Counted from the first letter of the stretch, positions 1-8,164 are shown. The stretch: 16,576 bases of DNA from Cytophagales bacterium (GCA_025455595.1 JALOMD010000079.1:1-16576); one strand, 5' to 3'. Notes: a model not told the origin generated them from the letters alone. Numbers and translations are program-made.

Positions 1-3000
1 ACGCACAAGCGCAGCGACTGCTCGTTCAGGGCGCGGTTGTTCAGCGTGGTAATGTCGCGGTCACGGGGAAGACCGGGCGGGATTTTATATGGGAACAGGT
101 TGCCGTTGCCTTCTGTGCTGTTCTCTTCAATGTTCACCGTACCCAGCGTAAACCGCGCGTCGTAGGCTTCGGGCGGCAGTTGCAGGCCACGATCCGAGAG
201 GTTGTCGGGGAACACCCGCCACTGGTTGGCTACCAACTGGAAATTTGCCATCCGCAACACGTGCGGCTCGGCAAAATTGGTCAGGAACATCCGCATGAAA
301 CGGATGGACTTGAACCCTTGGATGTTGCCCACCTTGTCGGTGAACTCGCGGATGGGAATGCGGAACTGGTACCACTTCACCGGCTCGCCGCTGCTTGATG
401 ACTCGTTGACGGCCACGATGTACGGGTTTTTGCCTACTACCGTATCACCCGGCCGTATGCTCACCCGATACTGGTAGTATTCTTCCAGGCCGTTGATGGT
501 CTGGTCGTTGTTCATGTCCTCGTTGTCGGGCAGTGTGGTGGCGGCGCGGGAAAAGTCCTGCCCGGCTGCCTCGGGCGAGTTGTTTTCGTAGCCGTTGAAG
601 TTTTTGTGGCGTGCCAACAGCGGCCCGGTCGCGTCAACCGGGTGGATGAAGTTGTCGCCCGATGGGTCTTGCTGCACAATGGCCCGTGCCTGTCCGTTGC
701 CGATGCGGTTGATGAACCGGCTGGCGAAGTATTCGTTCTCTTCCGTGCTGTTCAGGCCGTCAAGACCCACGTCTTGGCGCACGCGGGCACCGGAGGTATT
801 GTCAAAAGCATTGTTGAGCCACTGTCCGCCGGGCACTTGGCCCCACCAAGGGGTGCGGCTGGCCGGGCGTTGCGGGTCGTTTTCGCTGATGGGCAGGCCG
901 TTTTCGAAAGACTGGCGGCCGTCTTTCATCACGTCTTCCGAGATGTTGCCGAGATTAAAGTAGATGTCGCCGCCGTTCCGTTCCTCACCCGTGTAAGGGG
1001 TTGGTCTGATTCCGTCATTGATGTCCCCTCGGCGGCCTTTAATAAACGGATCCATCAGCCAGAACTCAATGTACTGTACGTTGGCGTTGTCAAAGTCAAT
1101 GTCGTTGGTGATGCCCCGCGAAATGGCCGCCCAGTTCTGGCGCGGGTCGCTGGTGAGCCGACCCTGCGCGTCAAGGTTGGGGTTATAGTTGTACATGCCG
1201 CGTTCCTGCGGGAAATAGGCCAAGTCCATCGTCTGTAGGTTGGTCACTATTTGCAACTGCTCCTGGTTTGCAAACACCTCGCGCGGGTCAATAGAACGCA
1301 CGTAGTGGTTTTGGATGTCTTGCTCCGAAACACCTTCGGGCAGGTTGTTGCGGTAAAAAGTGTTGTCAATGGTGTACCACGCCAGCTTGGCCCGCCGGTA
1401 GGTGTAGGGCAGCGAATCAGACAACGACTCGGCGAAAAGACGCGGCGTGGCTCCCAGCCGCCAACGCTGCTGCGGCAGGGCAGTCATGTTGAACGGCGTT
1501 TCGGCACCCTCGAAATCGTCAATGAACGAGTTGCCCCGCACCAGCGGAGCCACGCCCGGAAACAGTTTTGCAAACTCGCCGTTGAACGTTATCGTGGAAA
1601 TCTCCTTGGTGGAGAGGAAGGGCAGTTTGTCAACCATGCGCGTCAGGAAACGCGAGTCTTTGCGCAAGTTCACGTCGAAGCCCAGCACCGTGTTGTTGGT
1701 GGGTTCGTTGCCCATTGCCACGCGCTGCAACAACGGCCGCTCGCGCATCCGCATGAGGGTGGCACCGATGGAAAAGTCCTTGTCAAAAACATACTCCGCA
1801 CGGGCACCCATGAGGGTGCGCACTTGGTTTTGGAACAAGTCGGGTTGTTCGGAACGGATTTGCACCGGTTGCCCCGACTGCAGCACACCTTCGTTGAGGA
1901 TGGTCACGCTGCCGTTTTCCACAATGTAATCCTGCCCCTGTATCAAAGGCCGCCCGCCCACGGTCACCACCACCGAGCGGGGGTCAACGCCCACCAGCCC
2001 CAACGGCACTTGGTTCGAGGCTCCGCTGGTTTGGTAGCTGCCCGTGATGAAAAACTTGTTTTTCTCGGCCACCTGCTGGGCTTCTTGCCGCGTGGACCGG
2101 TACAGGGTGTTGAACGAGTACTTGTTCACCAAAGCCAGTTCGTTCAAGGAGTCGAGCAACGGCGGCAGCACGGTGCGTCCCTCGCGGCGCGGACGGGTGA
2201 AGTAATTGGAACTGAACGGCTCCAGCACCGGGAAAAATATCCGCCCGAAGCGGCTGTCAACGGTCACGCCTTCCACCCAGTCGAAGTTTCCGTCGGGCTG
2301 GGGGTCGCCTTGCGGATTCAGCCGGTCAAGGTTGAACAGTTGCAGCAGCGGCACGTCCTTGGTGTTGGTTCCTTCTTGCAGGGTAGGGTTGTCCACACCC
2401 GTGATGTCGTCTTTGTAAACCACCCGCAGTTGGAAGCCGTCGCGGTTCAACTGGCCCGTGCCCAGCGAATACACGTTTTTCATCATCAGGTTCCAAGTGG
2501 GCAGGTCGAGGCGGATGGTGGCGGGCCGCAGCATCTTCAGGAACACCACGTCGCTCTGGTCGCGGTTGGCATAATCTTCCGACAACTCCCCCACTTTGTA
2601 CGACCGGCCTTGGAAAGTGTACTCAAACGCCACGCCGAGGATTTCGTCGTTGCGCAGCGGCGAGTTCAGCGAAATGTACCCGAGTTGCGGATTGAAATTG
2701 AACTCGGTTTGTGTGAGCCGCCGCGCGCCGCGCAGCACCTCGAAATCGGTGCCGGGTTGCAAGCCGAACCGGCTGGCCTGCAAAGCGTTGGCCACCCCGT
2801 CCGAACTGCGGTACGGGCCGGTGTTTACTTCGCGGTACAGGTCGTTGGCATCGTTGCTGGCGGGTGTGTTGCCGCCATTGCCCCGGATGCGCCGGTTGAA
2901 AGGCGACGGGTCGCCGAGGTCAAGGAAAGCCACCAGGTTGCGCAGCCCTTCGGTGGTGTTGTTGCGGTTGGTCACATAGACCTCCACGCGGGTGATTTGC

Positions 3001-4058
3001 ACGCCGGAGTTGATGATGGGCAGGGTGCGCAACGCGGGTTCGTAAAGGTTGCGAAAAAACTGCCCGAGGAAAAAGTGCCGGTTCTCCTCGTAGTCCGACA
3101 CCTTGAACTCGAACCGCCGCCGTTGCACGCCGCCTTGCAGCGTGGTCTCGGTGATGCGTGCCCGCTGGTTTGCCAGTATGCCCGTCACATTGAGCCGCCC
3201 GAACCGCATCTGGGTCTTGAGGCCGAACAGGTTCTGCACGCCTTGAATCAACGTGCTGTTCAGCGGCATGCTCACGTTGCCGGCCTCTACTTTCTGCAAA
3301 ATGTCGTGTTCGTAGCCGGTGTAGTCGAGCTTGAAGTTCTGCTCGAACTGGAAGCTGGCCTTGGTGTCGAAGGCACCGGTCATCTTCATTTTCTCGCCCA
3401 CCTTGCCCGTGAAGTTCAGGTTGATTTGCTGGTCGAAGTTGAGCGGCAGGAAGAAACGCTGCTGCCGGATGGGCAGGTTGGGGTTTTGCACACGCTGCGA
3501 CTGCACCCCGAAATCGAGCGTGACGAAGCCATTGGTCTGGAAATCAATGAAGTTGCCGCCGAACATACGGTCGAACACGGGGCTGATGTATATTTTCGGA
3601 ATCAGCCGTCGGCCCGTCACTTCGCTTTTGCCGCCCGCCGCCTCGGTCTTGGACCGCCAGTAGTCGCGGGCCAGCTTGCGGTCGGTGTATTCGGAAAACT
3701 CGCGGTAGCTCAACGTGGTGGGCGGGCGGTAGTCCAGTCCGCCGATTTTTTCCTCGACCGTCACGTTGCCGCCCGTATCCACGCGGATGTCGGTCTTTAC
3801 GTTGGCGGGTTCTTTGCCCAAGTTCAACGGCGAACGCGCCGGCCGGTCAGTGAACGGGTCGCCGTACCGGTCGCGTTTGTAGAACGACAAGCCGCGCTTG
3901 GGTTTGGGCAGCGTGTCTTTTACGAGTGTGTCTTTCTTGGTCGTGTCGGGCGGGGCTTGTGCCGTGTAATGGGCCAATTGCCGTCGGTTTCGCTCAGGCG
4001 CGTCGAACTCAACGAACGACGAGGCGAACGAACACAGTACACCGCCCGAAACCAACAT
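1..4058 (-). CDS. sprA: SprA, T9SS outer-membrane translocon (5' part, truncated by window edge)
   Basis: Minus-strand frame open from 4058 to the left edge, giving 1352 residues of a family usually near 2400. SprA (Sov in Porphyromonas) is the giant beta-barrel pore through which T9SS cargo crosses the outer membrane, and gliding Bacteroidota need it. Seen in the translation: a hydrophobic leader, a proline/lysine-rich linker (about residues 35-60), then the hallmark block VEAGNVSMPLNSTLIQG followed by LFGLKTQMRFGRLNVTG (about 257-294), and a long run of alternating aromatic/polar strands expected of the barrel. The start is uncertain. ATG at 4058 is the only ATG, but its leader lacks a positive charge. 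An in-frame TTG at 4076 would add MKLASY and give a better signal peptide, and a GTG at 4121 lies inside an inverted repeat. It lies downstream of ruvA on the same strand, 348 bp from the ruvA stop. Identification is firm; only the exact start is in doubt. Confidence 0.95.
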   Translation of the reverse strand, partial: MLVSGGVLCSFASSFVEFDAPERNRRQLAHYTAQAPPDTTKKDTLVKDTLPKPKRGLSFYKRDRYGDPFTDRPARSPLNLGKEPANVKTDIRVDTGGNVTVEEKIGGLDYRPPTTLSYREFSEYTDRKLARDYWRSKTEAAGGKSEVTGRRLIPKIYISPVFDRMFGGNFIDFQTNGFVTLDFGVQSQRVQNPNLPIRQQRFFLPLNFDQQINLNFTGKVGEKMKMTGAFDTKASFQFEQNFKLDYTGYEHDILQKVEAGNVSMPLNSTLIQGVQNLFGLKTQMRFGRLNVTGILANQRARITETTLQGGVQRRRFEFKVSDYEENRHFFLGQFFRNLYEPALRTLPIINSGVQITRVEVYVTNRNNTTEGLRNLVAFLDLGDPSPFNRRIRGNGGNTPASNDANDLYREVNTGPYRSSDGVANALQASRFGLQPGTDFEVLRGARRLTQTEFNFNPQLGYISLNSPLRNDEILGVAFEYTFQGRSYKVGELSEDYANRDQSDVVFLKMLRPATIRLDLPTWNLMMKNVYSLGTGQLNRDGFQLRVVYKDDITGVDNPTLQEGTNTKDVPLLQLFNLDRLNPQGDPQPDGNFDWVEGVTVDSRFGRIFFPVLEPFSSNYFTRPRREGRTVLPPLLDSLNELALVNKYSFNTLYRSTRQEAQQVAEKNKFFITGSYQTSGASNQVPLGLVGVDPRSVVVTVGGRPLIQGQDYIVENGSVTILNEGVLQSGQPVQIRSEQPDLFQNQVRTLMGARAEYVFDKDFSIGATLMRMRERPLLQRVAMGNEPTNNTVLGFDVNLRKDSRFLTRMVDKLPFLSTKEISTITFNGEFAKLFPGVAPLVRGNSFIDDFEGAETPFNMTALPQQRWRLGATPRLFAESLSDSLPYTYRRAKLAWYTIDNTFYRNNLPEGVSEQDIQNHYVRSIDPREVFANQEQLQIVTNLQTMDLAYFPQERGMYNYNPNLDAQGRLTSDPRQNWAAISRGITNDIDFDNANVQYIEFWLMDPFIKGRRGDINDGIRPTPYTGEERNGGDIYFNLGNISEDVMKDGRQSFENGLPISENDPQRPASRTPWWGQVPGGQWLNNAFDNTSGARVRQDVGLDGLNSTEENEYFASRFINRIGNGQARAIVQQDPSGDNFIHPVDATGPLLARHKNFNGYENNSPEAAGQDFSRAATTLPDNEDMNNDQTINGLEEYYQYRVSIRPGDTVVGKNPYIVAVNESSSSGEPVKWYQFRIPIREFTDKVGNIQGFKSIRFMRMFLTNFAEPHVLRMANFQLVANQWRVFPDNLSDRGLQLPPEAYDARFTLGTVNIEENSTEGNGNLFPYKIPPGLPRDRDITTLNNRALNEQSLRLC

Positions 4059-4113
4059 GTAACTGGCTAACTTCAACGTGCGAAACGGAATGGTTTTCAG
4101 AAAAAGGAAGACG

Positions 4114-4268
4114 GCCCCCACCCGGCCTCCCCCAAGGGGGAGGAGAAGGGTAATAAGTGGCAGTGGACAGGCCGCAGTGACATTTTAGGCAAAAATTGCT
4201 CAAAACGTCCCAGCCAACTGCCACTGCCTGCTTTTTCTCCTCCCCCTTGGGGGAGGCCGGGTGGGGGC
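4114..4268. repeat. Nested inverted-repeat element, perfect 34-bp outer arms
   Basis: Outer arms at 4114-4147 and 4235-4268 are exact reverse complements over 34 nt. Each arm carries a smaller palindrome of the form CCTCCCCCAAGGGGGAGG. Inside is a 9-nt pair AGTGGCAGT (4156-4164) / ACTGCCACT (4217-4225). At the centre is an imperfect copy (11 of 14 pairs, 4179-4209) of the TTTTGGGCAA/TTGCCCAAAA palindrome found throughout this window. No reading frame inside looks real. The element fills most of the ruvA-sprA gap, and the rest (4082-4113 and 4269-4406) shows nothing I recognise. As RNA it would fold into one very long hairpin just ahead of the sprA start. Similar GC-rich palindromes are common between genes in Bacteroidota, so it is probably a non-autonomous dispersed repeat; any role as attenuator or terminator is inference. 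Confidence 0.85.
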
Positions 4269-4406
4269 TTTTATGTGTCGGTTCGGCGGGTGAAATTACG
4301 CGCCTCCCTGCCCAAAGCTGGTTGAAACGCCGCTTGCATGTGGCGTGTGTATGAAAAGGTGCGAAAATTTCGTCGGGAAGGCCGAAAAGCCTGCCTTGGT
4401 CGCCAA

Positions 4407-5000
4407 TCAACTGACTTTCAGGGCCAGCTTGATTACTTGCTCCAAAGTGGCTGCCGGGTTGCTTTTCAATACGGTCTCCACACTCTTTTCGGCCACGTTG
4501 CGCGGTATGCCCAGCGTTACCAGTGCAGTTAACGCCTCGTTGCGCAGGCTATTGCCAGAGGTAACCGGTGCCGTGGGCGAACCCGATGTAAGAAAAGCGT
4601 CTTTTTTGATTTTGTCGCGAAGTTCCAGCACCACACGCTGGGCGGTTTTGGCCCCGATTCCCTTCACGGCTTGGATGGTACGCACGTCTTCGGAAACAAT
4701 GGCTTGCTGCACCTCAGACCACGTGAGCGAGGAAAGCATCATCAGGGCGGTGTTGGCTCCAATGCCCGACACACTGATCAAATCCAAGAAAATCTTCTTT
4801 TCGGCGCGTTCGGCGAAACCGTACAGCAGGTGGGCATCTTCCCGAACTTGGAAATAGGTGTAGAGGCGGCATTTCTCGCCGTCGGGCAGGGCACTGTAGG
4901 TTTGCAGGGAGATTCTGATTTCGTAGCCCACTCCGTTGACATCAATAATGACGTAAGCGGGTTCTTTGTGGGCGAGCTTGCCCTCAATGTAAGCAATCAT
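4407..5000 (-). CDS. ruvA: Holliday junction branch migration protein RuvA
   Basis: 197 residues, the normal RuvA length. RuvA tetramers bind four-way DNA junctions and load the RuvB motor for branch migration during recombinational repair. Domain I (OB fold, residues 1-62) starts with the classic MIAYIEGKL and contains VNGVGYEI. Domain II holds two helix-hairpin-helix motifs, ISVSGIGANTA (about 75-85) and VKGIGAKTA (about 112-120). After a Ser/Thr/Pro-rich linker (about 138-150), domain III (about 152-195), which contacts RuvB, contains ALTALVTLGI. ATG at 5000 was chosen because it matches the family N terminus exactly. The frame stays open upstream to 5177, but those extra 59 residues have no family counterpart and run through a palindromic repeat. 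ruvB is not adjacent. The gene sits between maeB and sprA, an order I recall from other Bacteroidota. Confidence 0.97.
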   Translation of the reverse strand: MIAYIEGKLAHKEPAYVIIDVNGVGYEIRISLQTYSALPDGEKCRLYTYFQVREDAHLLYGFAERAEKKIFLDLISVSGIGANTALMMLSSLTWSEVQQAIVSEDVRTIQAVKGIGAKTAQRVVLELRDKIKKDAFLTSGSPTAPVTSGNSLRNEALTALVTLGIPRNVAEKSVETVLKSNPAATLEQVIKLALKVS

Positions 5001-5150
5001 GTGTAAGGGTGTTTCGGCAGAAAAAAGCGAAAAAGGTGTAAGGGAATGGCCTTTTTTTATGGAAAATATGCTGGTTGTCAGGCTGTGGTATTCAAACGAA
5101 AGCCACGGGGAAATATTATGAATGAGTCGGTTTGTTAATGGGCTAATTGC

Positions 5151-5175
5151 GTTTTGGGCAAAAATTGCCCAAAAC
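5151..5175. repeat. Copy of intergenic palindrome (11-bp stem, 3-nt loop)
   Basis: GTTTTGGGCAA, loop AAA, then TTGCCCAAAAC: a perfect 11-bp inverted repeat about 150 bp upstream of the ruvA start. It is one member of the window-wide palindrome family. It is the copy furthest from an obvious gene 3' end, about 490 bp beyond the maeB stop. Confidence 0.85.
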
Positions 5176-5196
5176 ACCTTTTGTTTTTAGTTGAAC

Positions 5197-5224
5197 CGTC
5201 ATTGCGAGCGAAGCGAAGCAATCT
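5197..5224. repeat. Widespread dispersed repeat (CATTGCGAGCGAAGCGAAGCAA type)
   Basis: A 28-nt word starting CGTCATTGCGAGCG and ending AAGCGAAGCAATCT. I recognise this as a near-identical intergenic word seen in many unrelated bacterial genomes, where its complement is usually written as ending GCTCGCAATGACG. It is itself partly palindromic (ATTGC ... GCAAT). It is non-coding here. Recognition is from memory, not a search. Confidence 0.6.
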
Positions 5225-5274
5225 GTTGCCGGTAGCATCGCGAGCCTGTGGCAGAGCCATTTCCATGATTCGTC

Positions 5275-5329
5275 GGATTAGGGGATTAACATGATCATTC
5301 GCTTTTTAATCAAGGTAATCCCTCAATCC
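5275..5329. repeat. Imperfect hairpin repeat, probably decayed
   Basis: GGATTAGGGGATTA (5275-5288) pairs imperfectly with TAATCCCTCAATCC (5316-5329) across a 27-nt AT-rich loop. The style, an 'aggattaacatgat ... taatccctcaatcc' word pair, resembles degenerate intergenic repeats common in Bacteroidota. No coding potential is visible in 5225-5360. Confidence 0.5.
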
Positions 5330-5360
5330 TGAGAAACGCAAGTTCGGCGAAGCCAATCAA

Positions 5361-5619
5361 GGTTCTGACAATTAAAGCCGTTTTAAGCAATTTTTGCCCA
5401 AAACGGCAAGACGTTCTTCGTAGCATTTTGCTACGAAGTGTTATGTTCGGTAGTCTGTGACTACCGGCGCGTAGCGCAATCGGCTTGATTTACAACGGCT
5501 TTTCGTGCTTCGCACGGGTAGTCAGAGACTACCGGCATAACGCTGCGAAGTCACAGACTTCGCAGAACTGACAGGTTCGGACAATAAAGGCGTTTTGGGC
5601 AAAAATTGCCCAAAACGCC
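5361..5619. repeat. Hairpin cluster bracketed by two direct copies that end in the palindrome
   Basis: Two imperfect direct repeats (5361-5407 and 5574-5619, both starting GGTTC-GACAA and ending in the intergenic palindrome, roughly 80% alike by eye) bracket about 166 bp packed with small stems. These are CTTCGTAGCA/TGCTACGAAG (5416-5438), CGGTAGTC/GACTACCG (5448-5466), CGTGC/GCACG (5504-5516), GGTAGTC/GACTACC (5517-5533) and CTGCGAAGTC/GACTTCGCAG (5543-5565). Almost all have a 3-nt loop. No reading frame of note crosses it and no tRNA fold is present. It fills most of the ruvA-maeB gap. It may be a compound repeat or a structured RNA; I cannot assign a function. Confidence 0.7.
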
Positions 5620-5621
5620 TT
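5587..5621 (-). terminator. Perfect 16-bp stem downstream of maeB, candidate terminator
   Basis: AAGGCGTTTTGGGCAA (5587-5602), loop AAA, then an exact reverse complement to 5621. It begins 42 nt past the maeB stop and is the cleanest short copy of the palindrome family. The maeB transcript would end the stem in a short U run (CCUUUAUUG). The U tract is weak for a classical intrinsic terminator, so the terminator role rests mainly on position. Confidence 0.6.
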
Positions 5622-5662
5622 GTGACTGCCAACTGCTGCGGCCACTGCCTACTCAAAAATCG

Positions 5663-7945
5663 CTACTGCGCTTCCACTACGGCGATGGCTACTACGTTCA
5701 CAATCTCGCGGATGGAACTGCCGAGTTGCAACACGTGGACGGGTTTGCGCATCCCGATCAGAATCGGGCCGATGGCTTCGTTGCCGCCTACTTCCTGCAA
5801 AAGCTTGTACGAGATATTGCCGGAATTCAAGTCGGTGAAAATCAGCGTATTGGCACCAGACTCGGCCAGTTCGCTGAAAGGGTAGTTTTCTTGCAGCAGT
5901 TGCGTGTCAACGGCCACGTTGGCCTGCAGCTCACCGTCAATGATGAGGCCGGGGTATTTTTGCTTGGCTTTGCGCACGGCCTCAATCGCCTTGTCGGGCT
6001 GCTCGCCCGGCACCGAGCCGAAGTTGGAATACGTGACCACGGCCATGCGCGGCTCCACGCCGAAAAACCGCACCTTGCGGGCCGTCATTCCGATGATGTC
6101 CACCAGTTCGTCGGCGGTGGGGTTTACGTTCACGGTCGTGTCGGCCAAGAAATACGACTCGCCTTTGGCATTGGTAATCACGTACATGCCAGCCACGCGG
6201 TTCACGCCCGGCTCCACGCCAATCACTTGCAAGGCGGGCCGGATGATGCGGGCGTACTCTTTCGTAAGGCCCGAAATCAACGCATCGGCTTCGCCTTCGT
6301 GTACCATCATGGCCCCGTAGTGGTTGCGTTCCAGCATGATGCGGCGGGCATCGTAGAGGGTCATGCCTTTGCGCTGGCGTTTTTGGTACAGAATCTGCGC
6401 GTAGTGTTCTATTTTCTCGTCGGGCACCTCGGCCACGTCAATGATTTCGCACGCATCCAATTCGATATAATTGTCGGCCAAGATTTTCTCGATTTTCCGG
6501 CGGTTGCCAAGCAAAATCGGGATGGCGATGTGTTCGTCAATCAGAATCTGGGCAGCCTTCAGGATTTTGTACGTGTCGGCTTCGGCAAAAACCACGCGTT
6601 TGGGATGGCGGCGGGCTTGGGCAATAATCGGCGACATCAGCTTTTGGTTGATGCCCACGCGTTTTTCAAGCTGCTGGTGGTAGGCTTCCCAGTCGGTGAT
6701 GTGCAGCCGGGCCATGCCCGAATCCATGGCCGCACGGGCCACGGCCGGCGAAATGGCGGTAATCAAGCGAGGGTCCAACGGCTTCGGGATCAGGTAGTTG
6801 CGCCCGAATATCAAGGCTTGGTCGTTGTACGCCTTGTTCACCGATTCGGGTACGGGTTCTTTGGCCAGTTCGGCCAAGGCCCGCACGGCGGCCAGTTTCA
6901 TGTCCTCGTTTATTTCGGTGGCACGCACGTCAAGGGCACCCCGGAAAATGTACGGGAAGCCCAGCACGTTGTTCACCTGGTTCGGGTTGTCTGACCGCCC
7001 GGTGGCCATGATGGCATCGGGGCGGGCGGCGATGGCGGCTTGGTAGCTGATTTCGGGTTCGGGGTTTGCCAAGGCGAAAATAATCGGGTCGGGGGCCATC
7101 AGGGCCAAGTGTTCGGCCGTCAGCACGTTGCCCACCGACAGGCCGAGGAACATGTCTGCGTCTTTGAGGGCTTCTTTCAGGTCGCGCACGGGCCGGGTGG
7201 TGGCGTACTCGCGGCGAATGTCGTCGAGGTCTTCGCGGTCAACGTGCAAGATGCCCGCAATGTCGTTCATCACGATGTTTTCGCGGCGCACGCCCAGTTC
7301 CACGTACAGTTTCACGCAGGCCATGGCTGCAGCCCCGGCTCCGTTGACCACGATGCGAATGTCACCGATGTCTTTCTTTACGACTTCCAGCGCGTTCAGC
7401 AACGCCGCCGACGAGATGATGGCCGTGCCGTGCTGGTCGTCGTGCATGACCGGAATGTTCATCTGCCGCCGCAGTTCCTGCTCAATCACGAAGCATTCGG
7501 GAGCCTTGATGTCTTCCAGATTGATGCCGCCGAACGTAGGCTCCAGCGACTTCACGATGCGGATGAACTCCTGCGGGTCGGCGCAGTCAATCTCGATGTC
7601 GAACACGTCAATGCCCGCGAATTTCTTGAACAGCACGCCTTTGCCTTCCATCACAGGTTTGGAGGCATGCGGCCCGATGTTACCCAAACCCAGCACGGCC
7701 GTTCCGTTGGAAATCACAGCCACCAAGTTGCCTTTGGCCGTGTAGCGGTAGGCGTTTTCGGGATTGTCGGCGATTTCCTTGCAAGGCTCGGCCACGCCCG
7801 GCGAATAGGCCAGGGCCAAGTCAAGTTGCGAACTCAACACTTTGGTGGGCACCACTTCTATTTTGCCCGGTTGGCCTTGCTCGTGGTAAGCAAGGGCATC
7901 TTCGCGGCGAATCTTGAGCGGTGAAAAAGGGAGGCGAATACTCAT
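5663..7945 (-). CDS. maeB: NADP-dependent malic enzyme with C-terminal phosphotransacetylase-like domain
   Basis: 760 residues, the size of the MaeB-type enzyme. It oxidatively decarboxylates malate to pyruvate, supplying NADPH and pyruvate in the cytoplasm. The N-terminal malic domain contains AYSPGVAEPC (catalytic Tyr47), GKGVLFKKFAGID (Lys102 region), INLEDIKAPE (141-150) and HDDQHGT (168-174). The NAD(P)-binding domain follows with VVNGAGAAA (199-207) and ATGRSDNPNQVNN (314-326). From about residue 436 a phosphate acetyl/butyryl transferase-like domain runs to the end; in this family it is regarded as regulatory (acetyl-CoA sensing) rather than as an active PTA. ATG 7945 begins MSIRLPFSPLKIRREDALAYH, a normal family start. 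It lies upstream of ruvA on the same strand but 662 bp away, with repeats between, so co-transcription is doubtful. Confidence 0.97.
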   Translation of the reverse strand: MSIRLPFSPLKIRREDALAYHEQGQPGKIEVVPTKVLSSQLDLALAYSPGVAEPCKEIADNPENAYRYTAKGNLVAVISNGTAVLGLGNIGPHASKPVMEGKGVLFKKFAGIDVFDIEIDCADPQEFIRIVKSLEPTFGGINLEDIKAPECFVIEQELRRQMNIPVMHDDQHGTAIISSAALLNALEVVKKDIGDIRIVVNGAGAAAMACVKLYVELGVRRENIVMNDIAGILHVDREDLDDIRREYATTRPVRDLKEALKDADMFLGLSVGNVLTAEHLALMAPDPIIFALANPEPEISYQAAIAARPDAIMATGRSDNPNQVNNVLGFPYIFRGALDVRATEINEDMKLAAVRALAELAKEPVPESVNKAYNDQALIFGRNYLIPKPLDPRLITAISPAVARAAMDSGMARLHITDWEAYHQQLEKRVGINQKLMSPIIAQARRHPKRVVFAEADTYKILKAAQILIDEHIAIPILLGNRRKIEKILADNYIELDACEIIDVAEVPDEKIEHYAQILYQKRQRKGMTLYDARRIMLERNHYGAMMVHEGEADALISGLTKEYARIIRPALQVIGVEPGVNRVAGMYVITNAKGESYFLADTTVNVNPTADELVDIIGMTARKVRFFGVEPRMAVVTYSNFGSVPGEQPDKAIEAVRKAKQKYPGLIIDGELQANVAVDTQLLQENYPFSELAESGANTLIFTDLNSGNISYKLLQEVGGNEAIGPILIGMRKPVHVLQLGSSIREIVNVVAIAVVEAQ

Positions 7946-8095
7946 GAGTCAGTTCAGGGATAAGAGGTCAGAAGTCAGGATAGCGGTGGAATGCTCTTGT
8001 GTCACACCAAGCGTTTTTCTTCCAAAGAGGCTGTTCAAAATCGCGTTTTAACGGTTTTAACTAAACACAGACACAGGCATGACTACAAGGCCGCG

Positions 8096-8103
8096 CAAAG
8101 TTA
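8096..8103 (-). promoter_or_regulatory. Candidate Bacteroidota -7 box for maeB
   Basis: On the minus strand the sequence reads TAACTTTG, an exact match to the Bacteroidota -7 consensus TAnnTTTG, about 150 nt upstream of the maeB start. A clean TTTG-type -33 box at the expected spacing is not evident (only a TTTT-rich stretch near 8130). An 8-nt match with five fixed bases can arise by chance, so this is tentative. Confidence 0.3.
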
Positions 8104-8164
8104 GCCGGAAAACACTCACAGAAAATTATTCTTGATGCTTCTGTACCTCGTTTCGCATTCGGGC

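Noticed and set aside
1251..4070. A 939-codon open frame on the plus strand
   Set aside because: It is antisense to sprA, whose minus-strand translation matches the SprA family throughout. The plus frame is a His/Val/Gln-rich shadow of codon bias with no recognisable motif.
4269..4406. Candidate sprA promoter (TAATTTCA with an upstream TTTG on the minus strand)
   Set aside because: The -7 match is imperfect and the spacing between the boxes (about 14 nt) is too short for the Bacteroidota consensus.
5001..5177. N-terminal extension of ruvA by 59 residues
   Set aside because: MIAYIEGKL at 5000 is the canonical RuvA start, and the extension runs through a palindromic repeat with no homology expected.
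5467..5580. A tRNA-like string (TAGCGCAATCGG ... GGTTCGGACAA)
   Set aside because: It resembles D-loop and T-loop words, but no acceptor stem, anticodon arm or complete T arm can be folded; the region is a series of independent hairpins.
5361..5619. Possible CRISPR-like array
   Set aside because: The stems differ in sequence and spacing, the two direct copies are diverged, and there are no uniform spacers or cas genes.
5606..6994. A 462-codon plus-strand frame, and a 294-codon one at 7040-7924
   Set aside because: Both are antisense to maeB, an unmistakable full-length gene, and have shadow composition (His, Val, Gly, Arg rich).
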